From positions 3,162,001 through 3,226,000 of the forward strand of contig NZ_JAKZBV010000001.1 of the NCBI RefSeq assembly GCF_022539255.1: DNA of 64,000 bases, given 5' to 3'. Of this stretch, positions 33,759-40,448 are shown piece by piece. A program made the translations under genes and the position numbers. The notes beneath the pieces are model-generated. The model did not search any database, had not been told where the DNA came from, and saw only the letters and a list, made by a program, of their open reading frames with translations. The first letter of the stretch is position 1, and the number at the start of each line of letters is the position of its first letter. The DNA is from Sinomonas terrae (lineage in GTDB: Bacteria; Actinomycetota; Actinomycetes; Actinomycetales; Micrococcaceae).

Positions 33759-35396
33759 TCAGCCGCCCCTGCCTCCGGCGTACGACTGCGGCTGGGCGGC
33801 GAAGGCGTCCCGGCAACCGGTGGAGCAGAAGGAGAAGGACTGCCCGTCGTGCTCGAAGTGCGCATACGCGTGCTGCGGGTCCACTGCCATCCCGCAGACC
33901 GGGTCCACCGCCATGCCCGCGCCCTCCCCCGTCCCACGGGCGTGGTCGGGGTGGAGGTAGGCGCGGGGGTCGGCGGCGAAGGCCTCCCGGCACCCTGACG
34001 AGCAGAAGGCGTACCCGGCACCCTCGTGGGTGAGGATCCCTCCTCCCGGGTTCTGAAAGTCGACGTCCATCCCGCACACCGGGTCGACTGCCGTCTCGTC
34101 GGAGTCCTCTGCGTCCATGGGCTCGCTGCCGGGATCTTGGGCGTAGCGGTCCGGGTCTGCGGTGAACTTCTCGTGGCACCGGTCCGAGCAGAACCAGTGC
34201 GTGTGCCCGGCGTGGGCGGCGGTGGCGGGGGCGTGGGCCTTCTCGACCTGCATCCCGCACACGGGGTCCTTCGCGTACCGGCCCGCGCTCCCGAGCCGGT
34301 CCCGGCGCCGGTAGAGCCGGTAGAGCAGCGCGGCGACTGCGATGGCGGCCAGGTTCAGCCAGGTCGTGTAGTTCCATTCGAACCGGGCCGGGACGATCTC
34401 CGCCGGTCGGGCCGGGGCGGGGATCCCGAGGCCGCGGAAGAGCAGGTCGGTGGCCAGCCCCGCGACGCTCATCACCGCCCAGAACGCCAGGAAGAGCCGC
34501 ACGGCGATGCGCCGGCCGTAGAGCTTGGCGTAGACGGCCACGAGCGGGAAGGCGATCAGATCGGCGAAGACGAAGGCGACCGTGCCGCCGAAGCCGAGCC
34601 CGCCCCGGTACAGGGCCGCGGCCAGGGGGACGTTGCCGATCGAGCAGACGAAGCTGGCGAACGCGACAAGCGGCCCGACGAGGGCGTCCCAGGCATCGGT
34701 GAGGAGCCCATGGCCGGGGAAGAACACCGCCGAGTACGCCGCCGGCGGCACGGCTACGGCCAGGAGGCCGGCGACGAGGTAGCCGATGACCAGCTCCCGC
34801 CGGAGCATGGTGGCGTCCGAGACCGCGTACCCGGCCGCGTCGGCCCACCCCGCCGCCGAACGGACCCGGGCCCAGAGGCCCTTGCTGTGCCGCTCAGCCC
34901 CGTCGGCCTCCTCCGGGTGCCCCTGGGCAGCGGCGCGCTCGGCGAGCCGGGCCCGTGCCTGCTCGAGCTCGAAGGCGGGGAAGACCCGTGGGGCGACCAG
35001 GACGAACAGGGCGATCATGATCGCCCCGCCGACGAACTCGGCCAGGGCGAACTGCCACCCGGCCAGCAGCCACAGCACGATCCCGAGCTCGACGACCAGG
35101 TTCGTCGAGGCCAGCATGAACACCATCGCTGTCGTGAAGTCCGCCCCACGCTGGAACAGCGACTTGGCCAGGGCAGCGGCGGCGTAGGAGCAGCTCGAGG
35201 AAGCAGCCCCCAGCAGGCCCGTCCGCACAACGGTGCCTGGGCGGTGGTCGCCCATCGCCTTCTGCATCTCCCGCCGGGAGACGAAGGCCTGCACAGCCCC
35301 CGAGAGGGTGAACCCCAGCACGAGGGCCCACAGCGTCCCCCAGAACATGAAGAACCCCTCCAGCACGCTCTGCCAGACGGTCGACAGGACTGCCAT
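33759..35396 (-). CDS. COG0701-type (YraQ) permease with three YHS domains
   Basis: A 545-residue protein. The N-terminal half has about eight TM segments of the YraQ/DUF318 permease family (SSCSYAAAALAKSLFQRG, then LASTNLVVELGIVLW, and SIGNVPLAAALYRGG). Three C-terminal YHS metal-binding domains follow: DPVCGMQVEKAHAPA, DPVCGMDVDFQNPGGG and DPVCGMAVDPQHAYA, each followed by FCS.GCR/FCSDRC. YHS domains bind metal in Cu/Ag-resistance proteins. It probably moves or handles a soft metal. Start ATG 35396 overlaps the stop of the small gene at 35396-35614 (TGATG). Confidence 0.9.
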   Translation of the reverse strand: MAVLSTVWQSVLEGFFMFWGTLWALVLGFTLSGAVQAFVSRREMQKAMGDHRPGTVVRTGLLGAASSSCSYAAAALAKSLFQRGADFTTAMVFMLASTNLVVELGIVLWLLAGWQFALAEFVGGAIMIALFVLVAPRVFPAFELEQARARLAERAAAQGHPEEADGAERHSKGLWARVRSAAGWADAAGYAVSDATMLRRELVIGYLVAGLLAVAVPPAAYSAVFFPGHGLLTDAWDALVGPLVAFASFVCSIGNVPLAAALYRGGLGFGGTVAFVFADLIAFPLVAVYAKLYGRRIAVRLFLAFWAVMSVAGLATDLLFRGLGIPAPARPAEIVPARFEWNYTTWLNLAAIAVAALLYRLYRRRDRLGSAGRYAKDPVCGMQVEKAHAPATAAHAGHTHWFCSDRCHEKFTADPDRYAQDPGSEPMDAEDSDETAVDPVCGMDVDFQNPGGGILTHEGAGYAFCSSGCREAFAADPRAYLHPDHARGTGEGAGMAVDPVCGMAVDPQHAYAHFEHDGQSFSFCSTGCRDAFAAQPQSYAGGRGG

Positions 35397-35614
35397 CAGC
35401 GCTGTCCCCTTCCCATGGCCGCGGGGTCCTCCCCGGCCGTTCCATCCGCGGACACCGCCGTGGGCGGCGCCGTCTTGGCGTGCCTGCGCTTCCTGCCCTG
35501 AAGGGCCTGCCGCAGCTCGCGGAGCGCGAAGCCCCACCGCTGCAGCGGCCCGCTGCCGCAGCCCGGGATCTCCTCATCCTGCTGGCGGACTCCGCAGGCC
35601 TGTCCTGTGCGCAT
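35396..35614 (-). CDS. Small protein coupled to the YHS permease
   Basis: A 72-residue protein: MRTGQACGVRQQDEEIPGCG, then LQRWGFALRELRQALQGRKRRHAKTA. ATG follows GGGAGGGG and the stop overlaps the permease start (TGATG), suggesting translational coupling. No domain is recognised. The two Cys may bind metal. Confidence 0.5.
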   Translation of the reverse strand: MRTGQACGVRQQDEEIPGCGSGPLQRWGFALRELRQALQGRKRRHAKTAPPTAVSADGTAGEDPAAMGRGQR

Positions 35615-35627
35615 TTCCCCTCCCTCC

Positions 35628-35685
35628 GGTCCGGGCCATCCCCGGACCCCAGCACGCTACGGCCTGGCCCTTGGGGCCGGGTCAA
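35628..35685 (-). promoter_or_regulatory. Candidate metalloregulated promoter and leader hairpin
   Basis: On the minus strand TTGACC (35680-35685) and TAGCGT (35654-35659) are separated by 20 bp. The spacer holds GGCCCcaaGGGCC, a dyad with the over-long spacing typical of MerR-family promoters. Downstream, a GGTCCGGG-ccatc-CCCGGACC hairpin (35628-35648) lies next to the ribosome site of the small gene. Confidence 0.45.
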
Positions 35686-35698
35686 ACCGGGGTCCCGG

Positions 35699-36376
35699 TC
35701 AGGCGCCGGAAGACAGTTCGGCGGCGAGTTCGGTGAGGGATGCCACGGTCAGCTCGGGGTGGGCGAGGTAGGACGGGTACGTGCCGCCGGTGCGGTTGAT
35801 CCAGGCGGTGCGCAGGCCGGCGCGGGCGGCGCCGTGGATGTCCCAGGGGTGCACCGCGACCAGCATCATGTCCTCCTCCCGGGCCCCGCACCGCTGGGCG
35901 GCGTACCGGTAGGAGGAGGGGTGCGGCTTCCAGGCCGGCGCGTCCTCCACGGACAGGAGCGCCTCGAACTCGTCCCGGATCCCGGCCGCGCCGAAGAGCT
36001 TCTCGGCGACCTGCGCGGAGCCGTTGGTCAGGGTCACGAGCCGGAGCCCGGCCGCCCGCAGCGCGTGGATCCCCTCGGGCACGTCCGGGTGCAGGGGAAG
36101 GTCCGCGACGGAGGAGGCCAGGCGCCGCGCCGTGCCGGCGGGGTCGGCCAGCCCGGCCCCCTCGAGGAGCCCGGTGAGGGCCTCGGCGCCGATCTGACCG
36201 AAGGGGGCGGCGTCCCCGGCGGCGGAGAGGGCGAAGCCCTCGCGCAGGAGCGTGGCGAACCACAGCTTCGCCAGGTGCTCCGGTGCGCCGGCCTCGGCGA
36301 ACCGGCCGCCCATGGGGGACATGTCGGAGAGGGTCTCGTTGACGTCGAAGACGATCACCTCGGGTGCTTCGGCCAT
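35699..36376 (-). CDS. HAD-superfamily hydrolase (haloacid dehalogenase type II-like)
   Basis: A 225-residue HAD protein. Motif I is FDVNETLSD (Asp nucleophile near residue 11), motif II is VTLTNGSAQ, motif III is the Lys in APAWKPHPSSY, and motif IV is VAVHPWDIHGAARAG. The VNETL variation is that of type II haloacid dehalogenases. Substrate unknown. ATG overlaps no gene; the AhpD-like gene ends 37 bp upstream, so the pair may be one operon. Confidence 0.9.
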   Translation of the reverse strand: MAEAPEVIVFDVNETLSDMSPMGGRFAEAGAPEHLAKLWFATLLREGFALSAAGDAAPFGQIGAEALTGLLEGAGLADPAGTARRLASSVADLPLHPDVPEGIHALRAAGLRLVTLTNGSAQVAEKLFGAAGIRDEFEALLSVEDAPAWKPHPSSYRYAAQRCGAREEDMMLVAVHPWDIHGAARAGLRTAWINRTGGTYPSYLAHPELTVASLTELAAELSSGA

Positions 36377-36413
36377 GGCCGGTCCTTCCTCGTGTGCGGT
36401 GCTTTGGGGGGTT

Positions 36414-36962
36414 TCAGGCGGTGAGGGGCTCGGCGGCGGGGACGTCGAGCTCGGTGTGGGCGTAGTGGTTGAAGTAGTTGGTGAACAGGTTCACGGCGAT
36501 GTGCGCGAACGCCTCGGCGAGCTCGGTGTCGCTCCAGCCCGCGTCCAGGGCGGCCTGCCAGGCCGGCTCGGGGACGGTGCCGGTGTCGGCGGCGGCGGCG
36601 CGGGCGACTTCGGTCAGGGCAGCGAGCCTGGGATCGAAGTCGACTTCCCCGGCGCGGAGGGCGAGGATCTGCTCGTCGTCGAGCCCGGCCTTCCTTGCAG
36701 AGACGGTGTGGGCTCCCTGGCAGTAGTCGCAGCCGTTCTGGTTGCCCACGGCCAGGGCGATCGCCTCCCGGGTGCGCGCGTCGAAGGTCCCGTGCTCGGC
36801 GATGGCCTTCTGCATGCCCTGGTAGGCGGCGATCACCACCGGGGAGTGGGCCATCCCGGCATGGATGTTCATGAACCGGCCCATCCGCTTCTCGAGCCGC
36901 TCGGCGTGCTCGCGGGAGGCCTCCGGGACGGTGTCGAGGGTGTGGGCGGGGATGCGGGGCAT
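36414..36962 (-). CDS. Carboxymuconolactone decarboxylase/AhpD-like protein
   Basis: A 182-residue all-helical protein. The CMD/AhpD motif is seen as NQNGCDYCQGAHTVSARKAG with CxxC plus His, the redox centre of AhpD-type peroxidases. A helical tail ends in NLFTNYFNHYAHTELDVP. It is probably a disulfide or peroxide reductase. It is followed by the HAD gene. A Crp/Fnr-like palindrome lies upstream at 37087-37114. Confidence 0.9.
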   Translation of the reverse strand: MPRIPAHTLDTVPEASREHAERLEKRMGRFMNIHAGMAHSPVVIAAYQGMQKAIAEHGTFDARTREAIALAVGNQNGCDYCQGAHTVSARKAGLDDEQILALRAGEVDFDPRLAALTEVARAAAADTGTVPEPAWQAALDAGWSDTELAEAFAHIAVNLFTNYFNHYAHTELDVPAAEPLTA

Positions 36963-37086
36963 AGGTACGGCTCCTTCTTCGTTTCCTCGCGCGGGGACGT
37001 CCCGTTCTGGGGCCGGCCTGCCACGCCTGTCCTTCTTCTCATTGCCCTCTCGGGCGGTCTCCCACGCTACGGGCCGGCCGGGGGGG

Positions 37087-37114
37087 GTGTTCTGTGTGCC
37101 TGCGCACAGGACAC
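37087..37114 (-). promoter_or_regulatory. Crp/Fnr-like operator (best palindrome)
   Basis: GTGTTCTGTG-N8-CACAGGACAC, with nine of ten bases symmetric. On the minus strand, a -10 element TAGCGT (complement of 37064-37069) lies 31.5 bp from the centre. The half GTGTTCTGTG recurs as its complement at 21018-21027. It would activate the AhpD-HAD genes. Confidence 0.7.
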
Positions 37115-37145
37115 CCGGCAGGCCGGTACCCGCGGCGGGTGGGGT

Positions 37146-38585
37146 TCACACGGCGCAGCAGGAGAGCCGGGAGACGTCGGCGGTGTAGGACTGGGCGGCG
37201 ATCTTCAGCCCCTCGGCCATGGTCAGGTACGGCGCCCACCGCGAGGCGAGCTCGGCGACGGTGGTGCCGGAGGCGATCAGGTGCACCCCGGCCGCGGCGA
37301 GCTCGCCGGCGTCCTGGGCGACCGCGGTGATGCCCAGGATCCGCCCGGTGCCCTGTTCGGCGACGATCTTGATGAACCCGCGGGTGTCCAGGTTCACCAG
37401 CGCCCGGGGCACGAACTCCAGCGGCAGCACCCGGCACTCGCACGCATGCCCTTCGCTGTTGGCCTGCCTGTCGGTCAGCCCCACCGCCCCGACGGCCGGG
37501 CTGGTGAACGCCACCCTCGGCAACTGGGAATAGTCCACCTCCAGGCCGGCACCGGCGAAGGCGTTCTCCACGGCCAGGGCCCCGTGGGCGGCGGCGACGT
37601 TGACGAACTCGCGGTGACCGGTGACGTCGCCCGCGGCCCAGATGCGCGGGTTCGTGGTCCTCAGTCCGGCGTCGACCAGGACCTCGCCGAGGGTGCCGGT
37701 GGCGGCCCCGACGCCGGCCAGGCCCAGCCCGGCGGTCACGGGGCGTCGGCCGGTGGCCATCAGGACCCGCTCCGCCCGGTACTCTGCCTCCGCGCCGCCG
37801 ACGTCGGCCGTGACGACCGCCTCCCCGGTGCCGGGGTCGGTGCGGACCCCGGTGGGGACGGCGCGGCGGACGACCCGAATGCCCTCGTCGTGGAAGACGG
37901 ATGCCAGGGCCATGGAGACCTCGGGCTCCTCGCCGGAGAGCAGGCGCGAGCGTGCCAGGACCGTCACCCGAGTCCCGAGGCGGGCGAACAGCTGGGCCTG
38001 CTCGACCGCGACGTACCCGCCGCCGACGACCAGCAGCGACTCGGGGACCTCCTGGAGCTCCATCGCGGACTCGGAGGTCCGGTATCCCGCCTCCTCAAGT
38101 CCGGGCAGTTCCGGCACCCACGGCGCCGACCCGGTCGCGACGAGGTAGTGCCGCCCCCGCAGCACAACAGCTGCCCCACCGTCGTCGCCGGCCACCTCCA
38201 GGACCGGGTCGTCGGCGATCCCCGCGAACACCGCGGTGCCACGGTGGAGGTCCCAGCCGTAGTCCTCGGCCAGGTCAAGGTACTTCTGCTGGCGCATCCA
38301 CCCCACCAGCGCGTCCTTCCCTGCCATGAGGGCGGGCAGGTCCAGGCCCACCGCCGCGGGCTCCAGCCCCGGGAAGCGGCCCGCGTCCGCGCCGGCGTGG
38401 CGGGCGCCCGCTGCGGCCAGGAGGGCCTTGGACGGCACGCACCCGGTGTTCACGCAGGTCCCGCCCACCGTCCCCGCCTCTGCCATCGCCACCCGCAGTC
38501 CCAGGCCCGTGGCCCGGATCGCCGCGGCGAACCCGGCACTTCCCGACCCGACGACGACCAGATCGTACTCCTGAACAATCGGCAC
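37146..38585 (-). CDS. merA: Mercuric reductase
   Basis: A 479-residue flavoprotein that reduces Hg(II) to Hg(0). It has GSGSAGFAAAIRA, redox Cys44/Cys49 in GGTCVNTGCVPSK, WAAGDVTGHREFVNVAAAHG and, at the C-terminus, the vicinal Cys476/Cys477 (RLSCCAV) that bind Hg and are diagnostic for MerA. The N-terminal heavy-metal domain of some MerA proteins is absent. GTG 38585 is behind GAGGAGACG. It is transcribed from the MerR-type promoter at 38627-38657. merB, merT and merP are not present. Confidence 0.97.
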   Translation of the reverse strand: MPIVQEYDLVVVGSGSAGFAAAIRATGLGLRVAMAEAGTVGGTCVNTGCVPSKALLAAAGARHAGADAGRFPGLEPAAVGLDLPALMAGKDALVGWMRQQKYLDLAEDYGWDLHRGTAVFAGIADDPVLEVAGDDGGAAVVLRGRHYLVATGSAPWVPELPGLEEAGYRTSESAMELQEVPESLLVVGGGYVAVEQAQLFARLGTRVTVLARSRLLSGEEPEVSMALASVFHDEGIRVVRRAVPTGVRTDPGTGEAVVTADVGGAEAEYRAERVLMATGRRPVTAGLGLAGVGAATGTLGEVLVDAGLRTTNPRIWAAGDVTGHREFVNVAAAHGALAVENAFAGAGLEVDYSQLPRVAFTSPAVGAVGLTDRQANSEGHACECRVLPLEFVPRALVNLDTRGFIKIVAEQGTGRILGITAVAQDAGELAAAGVHLIASGTTVAELASRWAPYLTMAEGLKIAAQSYTADVSRLSCCAV

Positions 38586-38626
38586 CTTCGTCTCCTCCAC
38601 TTCGTACGTATGCTGGTTCGTCCCCG

Positions 38627-38657
38627 ACTGTGCGCCTTCCAGCCGCTGGAAGGTCAA
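38627..38657 (-). promoter_or_regulatory. MerR-type promoter/operator of merA
   Basis: On the minus strand TTGACC (complement of 38652-38657) and CACAGT (complement of 38627-38632) are separated by 19 bp. The spacer carries the perfect dyad CCTTCCAG-CCG-CTGGAAGG (38635-38653). The over-long 19-bp spacer with a central dyad is the hallmark of MerR-family metalloregulated promoters. merR at 38728 is divergent. Confidence 0.9.
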
Positions 38658-38727
38658 GTCGGGCATACCGGAGCACCCCCGGTGGTTGAGACCGTCAGGA
38701 CCGAACCGGGAATGAAAGGAGCACACG

Positions 38728-39114
38728 ATGCGCATCTCCGAGGCGGCGGCTGCCGCGGGCACGACCGCCAAGACCCTGCGCTTCTACGAGGACATCGGGC
38801 TCCTGCCCGGCATCGGCAGGACCCCATCCGGCTACCGCGACTACCCCCACGAGGCAGTCCAGCGGGCGGCGTTCATCCGCCGCTCCCGCGCCGCAGGCCT
38901 CAGCCTCGAGCAGGCCGGGGACCTCCTGGCCATGCACGACGCAGGGACCAGGCCCTGCTCCCACGTCCGCGACCGGCTCGCCGACCAGCTCGAGGCCGTC
39001 GACGCCCGCATCTCAGAGCTCCAGGCTCTCCGGAAAACCCTCGCCGCCCAGCACCGGGCGGCAGGCTCGGGGCCCGAGGCCTGCGACCCCAGGCAGGTCT
39101 GCAGCTACCTCTGA
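38728..39114 (+). CDS. merR: MerR-family metalloregulator
   Basis: A 128-residue MerR protein. N-terminal wHTH MRISEAAAAAGTTAKTLRFYEDIGLLP is followed by a dimerisation helix and a C-terminal metal-binding region with PCSHV, ACDPRQVC (Cys near residues 118 and 125) and SYL. The pattern matches heavy-metal sensing MerR proteins. ATG follows AAAGGAGC. It is divergent from merA, whose operator lies between, so it is the likely regulator of merA. Its 3' end overlaps the next gene's end by 10 bp. Confidence 0.9.
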   Translation: MRISEAAAAAGTTAKTLRFYEDIGLLPGIGRTPSGYRDYPHEAVQRAAFIRRSRAAGLSLEQAGDLLAMHDAGTRPCSHVRDRLADQLEAVDARISELQALRKTLAAQHRAAGSGPEACDPRQVCSYL

Positions 39115-39578
39115 CCGGCGCCGATAGTACGGCCACTGTAGCCCGTCCGGTCCCAGAGATCCTCGATGATGCGGCAGAACACGGCCTCCTGCCCGGAGCG
39201 CAGGGACTCCTCGGCTGTGTCCCGGGCGGCCAGGAGGGACTCGCGCAGCGCCCCGAGCTCGGCCAGGGTGCGCTCGATCTGGGCCAGGTGCCCATCCAGC
39301 AGCCCGATCACCAGCCCGCAGGGCTGGGCGCCCCCGCGCTGGAGGTCCAGGACCTCCGCGATCTCGGACAGCCTCAGCCCCAGCGACTTCGCACGCCGGA
39401 TGAACTGCAGCACCGCCACGTCCCCGTCCGTGAACAGCCGGTACCCGCCCGAGGTCCGCTCCGGCGTCGGCAGCAGCCCCCTGGACTCGTACACCCGGAT
39501 CGCCTTCCGCGTCACCCCGGCCCTCCGAGCCGCCTCCCCCACCGTGTAGGCAGGGACCTCCTCGACCAGCACGCGCAC
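39105..39578 (-). CDS. MerR-family regulator (second, Hg/heavy-metal type)
   Basis: A 157-residue MerR protein: VGEAARRAGVTRKAIRVYESRGLLP, a long helix (LSEIAEVLDLQRGGAQPCGLVIGLLDGHL) and a C-terminal Cys (EAVFCRIIEDL). Two Cys (one in PCG, one in FCR) could sense metal. GTG 39578 lies only about 4 bp downstream of a candidate -10 (ATTCTG, complement 39583-39588) with TTGACA at 39605-39610, suggesting a leaderless mRNA. It overlaps merR convergently by 10 bp. Confidence 0.88.
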   Translation of the reverse strand: MRVLVEEVPAYTVGEAARRAGVTRKAIRVYESRGLLPTPERTSGGYRLFTDGDVAVLQFIRRAKSLGLRLSEIAEVLDLQRGGAQPCGLVIGLLDGHLAQIERTLAELGALRESLLAARDTAEESLRSGQEAVFCRIIEDLWDRTGYSGRTIGAGQR

Positions 39579-39662
39579 CTCCCAGAATCTCCCATGGCTT
39601 CCAGTGTCAACCCTGCCCCAAGGGCCAGCTCAACTCCTAGACCCGATGAGCGGACTCTGCCC

Positions 39663-39694
39663 TTGACTTGGCCCTAGGGACGGGGATGCAAGAT
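39663..39694 (+). promoter_or_regulatory. Candidate metalloregulated promoter of the small Cys-rich gene
   Basis: TTGACT (39663-39668) and CAAGAT (39689-39694) with a 20-bp spacer. The spacer includes CCCTAGGG. The long spacer suggests control by one of the MerR proteins nearby. Confidence 0.4.
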
Positions 39695-39735
39695 GGAATG
39701 ACATTTCAGATCCAGACGACGAGGAGGACCGTGCC

Positions 39736-39918
39736 ATGCCGTTCCACGAGGGAGACGTCTACCGCTGTCCCGACCCCGACTGCGGCTGCGAGGTGACCGT
39801 CACCAAGGGCGCGGCCCCCGGCAGAGGAGGCGACAGAAGCCCCACCTGCTGCTGCGGCCTCATGATGGACAAGGTGACATCCGAACCACGGCCACCGCCT
39901 GAACATGCGGAGCAGTAG
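39736..39918 (+). CDS. Small Cys-rich metal-binding-like protein
   Basis: A 60-residue protein: MPFHEGDVYRCPDPDCGCEV, then TKGAAPG and PTCCCGLMMDKV. Six Cys arranged CPDPDCGC plus TCCCG suggest metal binding (metallothionein-like). GAGGAGGACC precedes the ATG. It lies divergently next to the second MerR gene, within the mercury-resistance group. A degenerate copy lies at 14831-14992. Confidence 0.82.
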   Translation: MPFHEGDVYRCPDPDCGCEVTVTKGAAPGRGGDRSPTCCCGLMMDKVTSEPRPPPEHAEQ

Positions 39919-39973
39919 CTCGAGTCGTCCTGAAAAGAGGACGGATTGCCAGAGCCGCCGGGAGGCCCGGAGG

Positions 39974-40150
39974 GGTACCGCCGCTGTGCTCGGCGGTGGC
40001 GGACTGACTGGGCTTGCCCGGATGACGGGGCTGCAGCTCGGCTCGAGCGCGCCGGTGTGAGGATGCGCGACGCGGCATCCTCGTCGGCACCTCTGCTGGC
40101 TCCGTTCTCGTCGCGCAGATCGCCGGCAGCACCAGCTGCGAAGACGTGCA
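39974..40150 (+). pseudogene. Patatin-like phospholipase remnant
   Basis: In the first frame GTAAVLGGGGLTGLARMTGLQLG, the glycine-rich oxyanion hole of patatin enzymes. After a one-base shift LERAGVRMRDA, and after another shift GILVGTSAGSVLVAQIAGSTS, the GxSxG nucleophile segment. At least two frameshifts; the second half with the catalytic Asp is missing. The rest of 40151-40443 shows nothing recognisable. Confidence 0.7.
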
Positions 40151-40448
40151 CGGGGTAGCGGCAGCTGGAGGGAAGAGTCTCCAGGGCTGGCCTAGGCAGC
40201 ACACGAGGCAGACCGGATCCGGAACCTCATGTAGGCCATCCGCCGCGAGGGCCTGCGCCTCTCAGTGCTGCCGGTACGGCAGGCGGATGAAGCGCGGGAA
40301 GGGAAGTCCGAGCACCGCAGCGGCGATCAGCCCCCTCTGCGGCACCGAGACCTCGGCCACGACCGAACGGGCGGATGAGAGGACCCCGGGCGTCGCAATC
40401 GGTCGAGTGCCGGTGCCCCCGCCCCTGCCAGTGGCCGAGCCTGCCTAA

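Noticed and set aside
36252..39677. A very long plus-strand open frame (over 1100 codons) across the HAD, AhpD, merA and merR genes.
   Set aside because: It is antisense or out of frame to recognised genes and shows GC-biased, low-complexity composition.
40151..40443. A short basic plus-strand frame before IS1380 as a gene.
   Set aside because: No ribosome site or conserved motif; composition is that of non-coding GC-rich DNA.
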